Positions 16,244-24,823 of a DNA stretch of 37,639 nt are shown piece after piece (position 1 is the stretch's first letter; each line of letters opens with the position of its first letter). Where the stretch lies: positions 1 to 37,639 of the forward strand of contig CAAGHY010000046.1 in assembly GCA_900769735.1 (NCBI GenBank). Direction: 5' to 3'. Origin of the DNA: Rikenellaceae bacterium. GTDB taxonomy: Bacteria > Bacteroidota > Bacteroidia > Bacteroidales > UBA932. The notes beneath the pieces were generated by a model. It made no database searches, had not been told where the DNA came from, and saw only the letters and a program-made list of their open reading frames with translations. Both the position numbers and the translations under genes were made by a program.

Positions 16244-17230
16244 CTATTGTTTGGAACTTTTTTTCCACATACTTACACTAATCAGTGATGCCGCTCCGCA
16301 CAGAATCATTACAAGTGCCTGGGCTTCGTGTGAGATGGTTGCAAAAACCACTCCGGTAGCCTGCGCAATGCCGTAAACTTTAGCTAGGGCAAGGCTTACA
16401 ATGAAATGGTAGGCACCTATACCACCCTGTACCGGAACAACCCATCCCAATCCTCCAATGATCATAAGGAAAAGGGCATCAGTGCCGTTGAGGTGACCAA
16501 CCTGCGGAAAAGCATATATTGTAGTAAGGCTTGTGAGCCAGTATGTGAGCCAGATAAGAAGTGTATAGAGGAGGAACATCCATTTCTCCTCCATTCTGAA
16601 GGCAGAGAAAACCCCCTCCAGCAACCCTTTAATAACCTGCATTATCCTCCCGACAATTTTTATCTCCATCACCCTCTTCCTGAAAATCCACAATGCAAGC
16701 CCACCTGCAGCCGCAGCGGTGCAAAGGATAGTCATTGGCCATACAAGAGAGTTGAATTTAGTCTGAAGAGGATTGAGAATTTCTCCCTTTACAAAGGAGC
16801 CGAACTCCCCCCAGGTGAATAAGAAAAGAAGGAACATCCACAGGAGAAGGCAAACCATATCAAGGCTTCTCTCCAGCACTACGGTTCCAAGGGTTTTTTC
16901 AAAAGAAACTTTACGGGTATTGGCAATTACACCGCAGCGGGCAACCTCTCCTGCTCTGGGAAATACAAAATTAGTGAGGTACCCTATGTTTATGCCGTTG
17001 AATGTCTCCTTAAGGGTTACATCCTTGTTTATGGCGCGCAAAAGAATGCGCCATCTGAGCGCTCTGAACAGGAAGCCTGAAATACCTATTGCCATAGAGG
17101 CTGCTATCCACCACCAGTTGCAGCTTTGCAGGCCGCTGATAAAATCGCTCCATTTTACCCCTTTGAAGGAAAAATGGAGCAATATTCCGGCCAATAGAAG
17201 GAAGGCTAGGTACTTGAGCGCCTTCTTCAT
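16244..17230 (-). CDS. Flippase-like membrane protein (LPG synthase transmembrane/YbhN family)
   Basis: A 328-residue polytopic inner-membrane protein with about eight hydrophobic segments. The first is at residues 3-22 (KALKYLAFLLLAGILLHFSF) and the last near the C-terminus. Family marks are RALRWRILLRA near residue 60, the FVFPRAGEVAR motif in the first third, and VVLERSLDM. The family includes the membrane half of lysylphosphatidylglycerol synthase and stand-alone relatives proposed to move lipids or lipid-linked sugars. This protein has no synthetase domain. It starts four bases after panD and is presumably co-translated. The substrate is unknown, and the link to pantothenate or glucan metabolism may be only positional. 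Confidence 0.82.
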   Translation of the reverse strand: MKKALKYLAFLLLAGILLHFSFKGVKWSDFISGLQSCNWWWIAASMAIGISGFLFRALRWRILLRAINKDVTLKETFNGINIGYLTNFVFPRAGEVARCGVIANTRKVSFEKTLGTVVLERSLDMVCLLLWMFLLFLFTWGEFGSFVKGEILNPLQTKFNSLVWPMTILCTAAAAGGLALWIFRKRVMEIKIVGRIMQVIKGLLEGVFSAFRMEEKWMFLLYTLLIWLTYWLTSLTTIYAFPQVGHLNGTDALFLMIIGGLGWVVPVQGGIGAYHFIVSLALAKVYGIAQATGVVFATISHEAQALVMILCGAASLISVSMWKKSSKQ

Positions 17231-17234
17231 TGTA

Positions 17235-17585
17235 TTATACCAATTTGTTGGTTACAGAATCAGGGAATACCACTTTTGGTTTAAAAGTGGCGGCCTCCTC
17301 AGGTGTCATCTGTGCATATGCCATAATGATTACCAGGTCACCAACTGCAAATTTGCGTGCAGCTGCACCGTTAAGGCAGATTTTTCCGCTTCCCGGCTCA
17401 CCTTTGATAACATAGGTGTCTATTCTCTCACCGTTGTTGATGTTTACAATGGTAACTTTTTCATTTTCATACAAACCGGCAGCATTTACAAGGTTCTCAT
17501 CAATTGTGATGCTTCCAATGTAGTTGAGGTTAGCCTCAGTTACGCAAGCGCGGTGTATTTTTGATTTGAGAATTTCAAGTAGCAT
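17235..17585 (-). CDS. panD: Aspartate 1-decarboxylase
   Basis: PanD makes beta-alanine from aspartate for pantothenate synthesis. It is made as a proenzyme that cleaves itself between Gly24 and Ser25, converting the serine to a pyruvoyl cofactor. Here the site is NYIGSITID, with G24-S25, and the length of 116 residues is normal. K9 and H11 in KSKIHRACVTEA match the conserved N-terminal segment. TYVIKGEPGSGKICLNGAAA and the MAYAQM segment near the end are also typical. It lies 6 bases after panC, so the two pathway branches are made together. Confidence 0.96.
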   Translation of the reverse strand: MLLEILKSKIHRACVTEANLNYIGSITIDENLVNAAGLYENEKVTIVNINNGERIDTYVIKGEPGSGKICLNGAAARKFAVGDLVIIMAYAQMTPEEAATFKPKVVFPDSVTNKLV

Positions 17586-17591
17586 TTTATG

Positions 17592-18431
17592 TTATTTGAT
17601 TTTAATATTGTCAATAAGTCTTACCGGGCGGGCATAAACTGCACACCACAACTGAACTTCAGGAGCATCATCCCAGGAGGTTACAGGTTTAAGCAGGTTG
17701 GCATCTATAAACTCTATATACTCGGTCTCAAGTTCAGGATTGGAATCAATCTCTTTTGTAAGGGTTTCAATGGCCTGGGCAGGAGTCATTGTTGCCGCAT
17801 ACTCCACAGCCTTTTTAAGGCATTTGTAAATATGTGGGGCAGCCTCTCTCTGTGCAGGGGTAAGAAGGGTGTTGCGGGAACTTTTTGCAAGTCCGTCATC
17901 TTCCCTGAGGATAGGGCACTGTACAATCTCAAGCGGATAGTTCAGGTCCTTCACAAAATATTTGATGATTGCAACCTGCTGGAAATCTTTCTCTCCAAAG
18001 AATGCAAACTGTGGTTTTACAATGTCAAAAAGACGGGTTACAACCTGCGCCACACCATTGAAATGGCCAGGTCTGCGGGGACCTTCACCGTATGAGTCAA
18101 GACCGCCAAGGTTGAATACACGTGTGTCAGGCTCAGGGTAAATGTCAACCACTCTTGGAGCAAAGGCAATGTCAACTCCGTTTGCCTCAAGAAGCGCACA
18201 ATCAGCCTCAAGTGTCCTGGGGTAAGTTGCAAGGTCCTGCGGATTGTTGAACTGTGTAGGATTCACAAATATGCTCACAATTGTGTGCTTGCACTTTGCA
18301 ACGGAATGCTCCACCAATGAAATGTGACCCTGGTGAAGTGCACCCATTGTAGGTACAAATCCTATGCTGTCTTTATGTTCAAGGCTTTCACGGGCCTGGA
18401 TGAACTCCTCTAACGTCTTTGCTACAATCAT
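17592..18431 (-). CDS. panC: Pantothenate synthetase
   Basis: PanC joins pantoate and beta-alanine with ATP via a pantoyl-adenylate. The protein is 279 residues, the usual size. The nucleotidyltransferase HxGH-type motif appears as GALHQGH near residues 31-37. PTQFNNPQDLATYPR, FFGEKDFQQV and the KMSKS-like loop REDDGLAKSSRN follow in order. It is the first gene of the panC-panD-flippase-malQ operon. A minus-strand TACGTTTG box lies about 23 bases upstream of the ATG. panB and panE are not in the window. Confidence 0.96.
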   Translation of the reverse strand: MIVAKTLEEFIQARESLEHKDSIGFVPTMGALHQGHISLVEHSVAKCKHTIVSIFVNPTQFNNPQDLATYPRTLEADCALLEANGVDIAFAPRVVDIYPEPDTRVFNLGGLDSYGEGPRRPGHFNGVAQVVTRLFDIVKPQFAFFGEKDFQQVAIIKYFVKDLNYPLEIVQCPILREDDGLAKSSRNTLLTPAQREAAPHIYKCLKKAVEYAATMTPAQAIETLTKEIDSNPELETEYIEFIDANLLKPVTSWDDAPEVQLWCAVYARPVRLIDNIKIK

Positions 18432-18453
18432 AAAAATATATGTTTACAACGTG

Positions 18454-18461
18454 CAAACGTA
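18454..18461 (-). promoter_or_regulatory. Predicted -7 box of the panC operon
   Basis: The minus strand reads TACGTTTG, a full match to TAnnTTTG, 22 bases before the panC ATG. No clear TTTG lies 19-21 bases upstream, so the -33 element is weak or absent. Confidence 0.45.
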
Positions 18462-18525
18462 CAAAAAAATATAATATCATACATTAATTAAGTGCAAAAG
18501 AGGGGAGTTGGTTGCTCCTTTTTGC

Positions 18526-18533
18526 TATTTTTG
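18526..18533 (+). promoter_or_regulatory. Predicted -7 box of the TonB-receptor operon
   Basis: TATTTTTG matches TAnnTTTG and lies 33 bases before the ATG at 18567. The region upstream is GTTG-rich but has no exact TTTG at the proper distance. It is divergent from the panC promoter, with about 65 bases between the two -7 boxes. Confidence 0.45.
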
Positions 18534-18566
18534 TATCATAGAGTCAAACAATTAATAATAGACCAG

Positions 18567-19283
18567 ATGAAGAACTTGAGTTTGAAAACAGCAATAGTAG
18601 CAATTTTATTGGTGGCGTTGGGTTCTGTAGCCGGGTGGTCCCAGGATAAGGGGAAATATGATTACCTGGGTGAGGCAGGACTTGATGCAACTATATACAG
18701 GGGGCCGGAAGCCCCAAAATATCCGTTCCTTTTTGAAGGGACGCAATATGCCTATTCCGATGAGTTTGAGGAAGGTACAGTATTTTATAATGGCGTGGAA
18801 TACAGAGGTGTGCACCTTAATTTGAGTGCAAGCTCGGATGAACTGCACCTTAAAGTGCTCAAGAGCGGTATTGTAATTGAACTTGAAAAAAGGCTTGTGG
18901 GTGGCTTTGCAATTGGTGAGCGGGAATACCTTTCATTGCAGGGAGATAATGCGGTAGACGGGCTTGCTCCAGGCTTTTATGAGGTGCTTCACAGTGGAAG
19001 GAGCCTTTTGCTGAAGAAGAATGTGAAGAAGATTGCCGTAAGGAAACACGAGGAGAAAGGAATTTTCAGGCAGTTTGAGTCTGCAAACAAATATTATGTT
19101 GTCAAGGACGGAACTTCCGGTCAGGTTTTGAGAGTGGGGGATATTGTAAAGATGTTTGATGAGAACAAGAAGGAGCTGAAAGGCTTTGTAAAGAAGAACA
19201 GGGACAGGTATTTTGGATCTGAGAACCGTGAGAAGTTCTTCAAGGCCGTTATTGGGACTGCTGACGGAAAAATGGAGGAATGA
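18567..19283 (+). CDS. Exported protein of unknown function, first gene of the TonB-receptor operon
   Basis: I do not recognise a named family. The predicted product is 238 residues with a signal peptide (hydrophobic core about residues 6-24, cleavage plausible around GWSQ). I use the ATG at 18567; an earlier frame start at 18492 adds 25 residues that would spoil the signal peptide and overlap the predicted promoter. The mature protein is rich in short beta-type segments (GTVFYNGVEYRGVHLNLSAS, then GFYEVLHSGRSLLLKK), followed by a basic Lys-rich C-terminal third. No second membrane segment and no FecR-like anti-sigma layout is seen. The TonB receptor starts two bases after its stop, so it probably works with that receptor, perhaps as a periplasmic partner. 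That role is inference. Confidence 0.75.
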   Translation: MKNLSLKTAIVAILLVALGSVAGWSQDKGKYDYLGEAGLDATIYRGPEAPKYPFLFEGTQYAYSDEFEEGTVFYNGVEYRGVHLNLSASSDELHLKVLKSGIVIELEKRLVGGFAIGEREYLSLQGDNAVDGLAPGFYEVLHSGRSLLLKKNVKKIAVRKHEEKGIFRQFESANKYYVVKDGTSGQVLRVGDIVKMFDENKKELKGFVKKNRDRYFGSENREKFFKAVIGTADGKMEE

Positions 19284-19285
19284 TT

Positions 19286-21946
19286 ATGAGAAGAGTTTTT
19301 GCATTGATATTGGGGGCATTGCTGCTTGCGCACGGGGGTGCTAATGCCCAGCAGAAGGTTGTTCACAGGAATATTGGGATTGATTCCCTGATAACTCTGA
19401 TGCAGCGCAACTGCAATGAGAAAATCTATTGCCAGAAAGGTGATGATGCCGGCAAACTTGTGTTTACCGTAGATGAGGGAAGTGCCACTGTCTTGGATGA
19501 CATTAAAGGGATGTTGTCTGACAACGGATTCTCTGTGGTGAATGCCAAAGGGAAACTGTTTGTATTGAAAGGTGCAGGATTGGCTATGGATCTGCCTTTG
19601 GGGTATTTCAGCAAGGCAGAGGAGAAAAAGGAGGATGATACAGAGGTGAATTATGTGGATCTTCTTGCGGAGAATGCAAACGTTGCCACTTCTGTAAACA
19701 AGGTGTATCAGATTGGTGACAAGAACCGCCCGGCGGCTGCAGGCAAGGCCTATTTGAGCGGATACATCAAGGATGCCCGTACCGGTGAGCCGGTGGTTGG
19801 TGCCAATGTGTTTGATGAAGTTTCAAAGGCATATGCCCAGTCTGATGCATACGGATTCTACAAGATAATGCTCCCTGTTGGAAAGAGCGAACTTTCTGTG
19901 GGAGGATATTCGTTGGAGGACCTCAATGTGCTTCTTCAGGTTTACAACGACGGAGTATTGGATATCATTGTAAAGGAGAAAGTGTTCTCCCTTACCGGTG
20001 TTGTAGTTTCGGCTGACAATTCAAACAAGGTGAGGAACAATGAGATTGGTATTGAAAAAATTAGGATTGACAAGATAAAGAAAGTCCCTACTGCATTCGG
20101 TGAGGCGGATGTTGTGAAGATTATCCTTACGTTGCCTGGTGTGAAGTCTGTAGGTGAGGCATCCGGCGGATTCAACGTGAGAGGTGGCGCAACAGACCAG
20201 AATCTGGTTCTTTTCAATGGCGGTACAGTATATAACCCGTCACATCTGTTTGGTATGTTTTCCGGTTTCAACCCTGATGTTGTAAGTGATATTGAGCTTT
20301 ACAAGAGTTCCATCCCCGTGGAGTACGGTGGAAGAATATCTTCTGTACTGGATGTGAGGAGCAGGGAAGGAAACAGCAAGGAGGTTACAGGCTCTTTGGG
20401 AGTTGGACTTCTTACTGCCAGAGGTCATGTTGAGGGCCCCATTTCCAAAAAGACTTCTTTTATTGTAGGAGCAAGGGCAACATATTCAGACTGGTTGCTT
20501 TCACTGTTGCCTGAGGGAAGTGACTACAATAACGGTACAGCCTCTTTCCACGATATTACCGCAGGTATAACCCACAGGTTCAATGACAAGAATGCGTTGT
20601 ACCTTAACGGTTACTATTCAAATGACGGATTCAAGTTCAGCTTGGATACAAGCTACAGATACAGCAATGCCAGTGCCTCTTTAAGATGGAAGAGCAATCT
20701 TCACGAGAAACACTCAATGGAGTTTGCGGCCGGCTATGATATGTATGATTATGCTACGTATGACAAATACAATCCGTTGAGTGCATATGAGATGTCTTTC
20801 AGCATCAAGCAGGCTTTTGCAAAATTGAAGTTCAAGTCTCTTGTAAGCAGCAGGCATACCCTTACATATGGTGTGGATGCCTTGAATTATGATCTTGCTC
20901 CGGGAAATTATCTCCCTTATGGTGATGCTTCATTGGTTACACCGGATATCATTCCAAATGAGCAGGGTGTTGAAGGGGCAGCATATTTGAGCGACAGCTG
21001 GAACATTTCAGAGAAGTTCTTCCTGGATTACGGTTTGAGGTACTCTGTGTTCAAGTCTGACAAGTTCTATGGCGGACCGGAGATAAGATTGTCGGGAAGA
21101 TATATGATTTCCCCTTCATTTTCTGTGAAGGCAGGCTGGAACAGTATGAGGCAGTATATCCATATGTTGTCAAATTCCACTGCAATTTCCCCTACTGATA
21201 TCTGGAAGTTGAGTGACAAGGATATCAAACCTCAGGAGGGATGGCAGGCTGCCGGCGGTTTTTATGCTTCATTGTGGAACAACAAGGTGGATGCGTCGCT
21301 TGAGGGTTATTACAAGAAGATGAACAATTACCTTGATTACAAGAGTGGTGCAGTTATCATTATGAACAAGGATATTGCCCAGGATGTGATTGTTACTGAG
21401 GGTGAGGCTTATGGTGTGGAGCTTATGCTCAAGAAGCCTGTGGGACAGTTGAACGGTTGGGTTTCATATACCTGGTCAAAGACAAGGTTGAGGGAGACTG
21501 AAGACAGGGGAACCAATACCGTGAACGGAGGTAACTGGTATGATGCGGCTTATGACAAACCGCACGATATCAAACTGGTTGCCAACTACAAGATTACCCA
21601 TAGGGTGAGCATTTCTGCCAATGCGGATTACTCTACAGGACGTCCTATTACCGTGCCTGTTGCAAAATATGATTATGCAGGTGGTGAGAGACTGTTCTAT
21701 TCAGAGCGAAATTCATACAGGATTCCGGATTATTTCAGATTGGATGCGGCCCTTAATGTGGAGCCGACCCATAAACTGAAGGCGTTTACACACTTTTCGT
21801 TTACAATAGGTGTGTACAATGTTACAGGAAGGAAGAATGTATATTCTGTATATTTTGATACAGATGCCAACGGTAATATTCAGGGACACAAGCTTTGCAT
21901 TTTTGGTGCCCCTATACCGTATGTAAACCTTAATTTCAAATTTTAA
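19286..21946 (+). CDS. TonB-dependent receptor with STN and carboxypeptidase-like N-terminal domains
   Basis: This is an outer-membrane active transporter of 886 residues. Domain order is signal peptide (ending GGANA before QQK); an STN-like domain at about residues 27-105; a carboxypeptidase-regulatory-like beta domain at about 155-230 (AYLSGYIKDARTGEPVVGANV); a plug at about 255-370 (GGFNVRGGATDQNLVLFNGG, then SSIPVEYGGRISSVLDV); and a barrel to the C-terminal Phe. GGAGG at 19274-19278 favours the ATG at 19286 over that at 19280. STN domains commonly contact an anti-sigma factor, yet no FecR or ECF sigma gene is adjacent. A DUF4249-type lipoprotein follows, a pairing frequent in Bacteroidota. 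The substrate is unknown. Confidence 0.92.
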   Translation: MRRVFALILGALLLAHGGANAQQKVVHRNIGIDSLITLMQRNCNEKIYCQKGDDAGKLVFTVDEGSATVLDDIKGMLSDNGFSVVNAKGKLFVLKGAGLAMDLPLGYFSKAEEKKEDDTEVNYVDLLAENANVATSVNKVYQIGDKNRPAAAGKAYLSGYIKDARTGEPVVGANVFDEVSKAYAQSDAYGFYKIMLPVGKSELSVGGYSLEDLNVLLQVYNDGVLDIIVKEKVFSLTGVVVSADNSNKVRNNEIGIEKIRIDKIKKVPTAFGEADVVKIILTLPGVKSVGEASGGFNVRGGATDQNLVLFNGGTVYNPSHLFGMFSGFNPDVVSDIELYKSSIPVEYGGRISSVLDVRSREGNSKEVTGSLGVGLLTARGHVEGPISKKTSFIVGARATYSDWLLSLLPEGSDYNNGTASFHDITAGITHRFNDKNALYLNGYYSNDGFKFSLDTSYRYSNASASLRWKSNLHEKHSMEFAAGYDMYDYATYDKYNPLSAYEMSFSIKQAFAKLKFKSLVSSRHTLTYGVDALNYDLAPGNYLPYGDASLVTPDIIPNEQGVEGAAYLSDSWNISEKFFLDYGLRYSVFKSDKFYGGPEIRLSGRYMISPSFSVKAGWNSMRQYIHMLSNSTAISPTDIWKLSDKDIKPQEGWQAAGGFYASLWNNKVDASLEGYYKKMNNYLDYKSGAVIIMNKDIAQDVIVTEGEAYGVELMLKKPVGQLNGWVSYTWSKTRLRETEDRGTNTVNGGNWYDAAYDKPHDIKLVANYKITHRVSISANADYSTGRPITVPVAKYDYAGGERLFYSERNSYRIPDYFRLDAALNVEPTHKLKAFTHFSFTIGVYNVTGRKNVYSVYFDTDANGNIQGHKLCIFGAPIPYVNLNFKF

Positions 21947-21958
21947 AGGGGAGAGGAT

Positions 21959-23140
21959 ATGATGTATAAAGGATATTTGAAAACAGCAGCAATTGCCCTT
22001 ATGGCTTTTCTGGCCGTGGGATGTGTATATGATTTTATGCCTGAGGGAGAGGATATTCAGGGACTGGACGAGCCTCTTCTTGTAATTGAGGGTGACATTA
22101 TAGTTGGGGGAACTACCACTGTAAAGCTTAAGACTACCCGTCCGCTTGACAGCGGTGCGGCTGAGGAAGGGGAGCTTTACCCTGGAGCAAGTGTGTGGGT
22201 TGAGGGTGCGGACGGACAGATGTGGAATGGAGAGCCTGCGGAAGACGGAGTTGACAAATTCCTGGTAGATACCAGAGAGTTGGCAACAAGCGGCCAGTAC
22301 AGGTTGTGCGTTTCAATCCCCGGAAAGGGTGAGTACCACTCTTCATTCAAGAGTGTTTCAATCTCTCCGCAGATAGACAGTGTGAGCTATGTGCTCAATG
22401 ATAAAAAGGATGTTCTGCAGGTGCAGGTTTCTACCCATAACAGCAGTTCCGAGCCGTTGTACTGCAAATGGTCATTTACTGAGGATTGGGAGAGCAATGC
22501 GGAGTTTATGCCATATCTTGGTCTGATAAGACATTCAGACTGGATTGAACTTTATGACCTTACTGAGGAGGACCAGCTGGTGATGACCAAGTGCTTCAGC
22601 AAGGGGGAGTCAACTGACATTTACATTGCAGATACTGAGAAATTGTCACAGAACGTGATTAACAATGCCAGATTGAATGCAATTACAAAACCAAGTTCAA
22701 AATTGGCCAGCCTTTATGCCATAACTGTACAGCAGACCGCATTGGATAAGGAAGCTTACCAGTACTGGACATCATTGAAGGCAAGCATCAACGGTACAGG
22801 CGGACTGTTTGCCCCAATGCCGAATGAGGTGAGGGGAAACATTGTTTCCACTACTCGTCCCGATGAAGTTGTGCTTGGATACATAAATGCATCTACCGCA
22901 ACCACTGCCACAAAATTCATCTACGGATGGCAGGTGAGCTTCTTCAGCATTACCTGTCAGGAAACTGAGTATCCTAAAGAGCAGTGGAAGGAAGTTGCAA
23001 GTGCATTGTTGAGACCTGTACGTTACAAGGAGACTCCGGAGGGTGACCTGAATACCAACATTGCTTTCTGGACTTCTGCAAGATGTGTGGATTGCCGTGT
23101 GTATTCAAACAGTACCAGACCAGATTTCTGGCCAAACTAA
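21959..23140 (+). CDS. DUF4249-type lipoprotein partner of the TonB receptor
   Basis: The product is 393 residues with a lipoprotein signal peptide. The lipobox is LAVGC with C22 as the acylated cysteine. The residues after it (VYDFMPEGED) are acidic, which in Bacteroidota can favour export to the cell surface. The opening LLVIEGDIIVGGTTTVKL followed by TRP matches what I recall of DUF4249 proteins, which occur directly downstream of TonB-dependent receptors. The rest is mainly beta-type with no catalytic motif. A G-rich ribosome-binding sequence (AGGGGAGAGG) precedes the two adjacent ATGs at 21959 and 21962. It starts 12 bases after the receptor gene. I infer a surface substrate-capture or lid role by analogy with SusD-type partners. 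Confidence 0.8.
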   Translation: MMYKGYLKTAAIALMAFLAVGCVYDFMPEGEDIQGLDEPLLVIEGDIIVGGTTTVKLKTTRPLDSGAAEEGELYPGASVWVEGADGQMWNGEPAEDGVDKFLVDTRELATSGQYRLCVSIPGKGEYHSSFKSVSISPQIDSVSYVLNDKKDVLQVQVSTHNSSSEPLYCKWSFTEDWESNAEFMPYLGLIRHSDWIELYDLTEEDQLVMTKCFSKGESTDIYIADTEKLSQNVINNARLNAITKPSSKLASLYAITVQQTALDKEAYQYWTSLKASINGTGGLFAPMPNEVRGNIVSTTRPDEVVLGYINASTATTATKFIYGWQVSFFSITCQETEYPKEQWKEVASALLRPVRYKETPEGDLNTNIAFWTSARCVDCRVYSNSTRPDFWPN

Positions 23141-23170
23141 AACTAGGTGTCTGAGGTAAAAGGAAAAGAG

Positions 23171-24820
23171 ATGAAAATGAAAAATCATATAATTGGAATA
23201 TTGGCTTTTTGCCTTGCATTTGTGGCAGGAAGCCTTAATGCGCAGGAGCGCGTATATGTCTCTACAGACAAGAACTCTTATCTTGCAGGTGAGGATGTCT
23301 GGTTTTCTGTGTTCTGTGAGGATGAATCAAATGAGAGAACAGGGAGTTCAATGGCCTATCTTGAATTCCACTCGGCAGAGGGGCTTGCCTCTACTGTAAA
23401 GGTTGCCCTTAAAGAGGGGAGGGGAAGCGGCCGGTTCAGGATTCCGTTCAGCTTTGCAACAGGTAACTATTCCATTGTTTCATATACAGCAAAGGATGGC
23501 GGTGATTCAAAAGGAGAGTTTGCCGGAAAGGTTGTAACAATATTCAATACCCTTACAGGTGAAAGGGTAAAAGGGGGTGTTGAGGTTGTTTCCAATGGTG
23601 AGGCAATAACCGGAAATGGTGCTGCTTCTCCAAAAACAACCGGGTTGGATGTACAGGTTGGCGCTGCAGAGGATGGCGTGATACCTGTGAAAATTTCCAA
23701 TACCCTAAATGATGCGGTTTCATTGAGTGTGTCTGTATACAACCTGGATCCGATATCAGGGATGATTGGAGAGAACGGCTACAGCACTGTTCCGTTGAAG
23801 CAGAGAACCGGAGAGTTTGAGAAAGGTGGAAAGAGGGATTATGCAGGTGAGGTTATAAGGGCAAAGGTGCTGCCAAAAGGTGGAGATGGAAAAGGTGTTG
23901 CAGGAGAGGTGGTCTATATGTCGGCTATCGGGAATACAGATGATGTTTATGTTGCCTATGCAGATGACAATGGTGTGGCAACATTCTATACCAACAATAT
24001 TTACGGAAGCAGGGATCTTGTATTTGAGGTTGGCGCGGATACCTCCAGATCATACGAGGTGGAGCTGTTGCCTGTGGAGGCAAAACATACTCCTGTTGCG
24101 GTTCCGGTACTGAAACTCTCTGAAGAGCTTGCAGGAGTGTTGAAGGATAGGGGCGTTTCTATGCAGATAGCAAGACGTTTTGAGGCAGATACAATCCTTG
24201 ACCTTATGGATATGCGTGAGAACTCCTTTGTAGGAAATGTAACCCCAAAAGTGTACAATTTGGATGAGTATACCCGTTTTCCGGTTATGGAGGAGGTTAT
24301 CAGGGAGTATGTAAAAGATTTGAGAGCCAGAAAGGAGGGTGGCAGAAGTGTCCTTAAAGTGCTTTGGGATGCCGTTGGCCAGCCGTTGGTTCTGCTTGAT
24401 GGAGTTCCTGTGCAGGACCACTCTGCAGTAATCAATCTTGATCCACTTCTTGTAAAGCAGATTGTGGTTTATCCGCGCAGATATGTGCTCAACAACTTCA
24501 CTTTTGAAGGTGTGGTAAAATTCGTTACCTACAAAGGGGATATGGGTGGCGTAAAATTGCCGGCAAACGTAAGTGTGCAGAGCTTTGAGGGGGCAAGCTA
24601 TCCGTTGGCATTCCTTGGAGGCAAAGTGTACGGAAACGGCAAATATCCCAACTTCAACAATACAATTTACTGGAACCCTGTTGTAACAGTCAAGGGTGGC
24701 AGTGAACTTGATCTTGAATGTGTATTGCCTGATTACAAAGGGAAGTTCAAGGTAGTTGTAGAGGGTGTGCAGGGTAACGGAAACGGAGTGTACACCACAG
24801 CAACCTTTAATGTGGAGTAA
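23171..24820 (+). CDS. Exported MG2-like protein with a C-terminal plug-like segment
   Basis: The product is 549 residues with a signal peptide (KNHIIGILAFCLAFVAGSLNA before QERVYV) and no lipobox. The first domain (about residues 25-140; YVSTDKNSYLAGEDVWFSVF) resembles the MG2 domain of alpha-2-macroglobulins. Near residues 405-455 a segment LVLLDGVPV, then KQIVVYPRRYV and VVKFVTYKGD, resembles the end of a TonB-receptor plug, but no beta-barrel follows. I use the ATG at 23171 because AAAGGA lies 7 bases upstream and the signal peptide starts there; a GTG at 23147 is less likely. It is the fourth gene of the receptor operon. Function is unknown; a periplasmic scaffold for the receptor is a possibility. 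Confidence 0.75.
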   Translation: MKMKNHIIGILAFCLAFVAGSLNAQERVYVSTDKNSYLAGEDVWFSVFCEDESNERTGSSMAYLEFHSAEGLASTVKVALKEGRGSGRFRIPFSFATGNYSIVSYTAKDGGDSKGEFAGKVVTIFNTLTGERVKGGVEVVSNGEAITGNGAASPKTTGLDVQVGAAEDGVIPVKISNTLNDAVSLSVSVYNLDPISGMIGENGYSTVPLKQRTGEFEKGGKRDYAGEVIRAKVLPKGGDGKGVAGEVVYMSAIGNTDDVYVAYADDNGVATFYTNNIYGSRDLVFEVGADTSRSYEVELLPVEAKHTPVAVPVLKLSEELAGVLKDRGVSMQIARRFEADTILDLMDMRENSFVGNVTPKVYNLDEYTRFPVMEEVIREYVKDLRARKEGGRSVLKVLWDAVGQPLVLLDGVPVQDHSAVINLDPLLVKQIVVYPRRYVLNNFTFEGVVKFVTYKGDMGGVKLPANVSVQSFEGASYPLAFLGGKVYGNGKYPNFNNTIYWNPVVTVKGGSELDLECVLPDYKGKFKVVVEGVQGNGNGVYTTATFNVE

Positions 24821-24823
24821 GGG

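Noticed and set aside
16406..17564. Plus-strand open frames opposite the flippase-like gene and panD.
   Set aside because: They are shadows of well-supported minus-strand genes and have no recognisable domain.
18492..18566. An earlier start for the 238-residue exported protein.
   Set aside because: It covers the TATTTTTG promoter box and would place 25 residues ahead of a normal signal peptide.
19280..19285. The ATG at 19280 as start of the TonB receptor, overlapping the previous stop as ATGA.
   Set aside because: The GGAGG at 19274-19278 is one base from this ATG but seven from the ATG at 19286, which is a workable spacing. The signal peptide also begins better at MRRVF.
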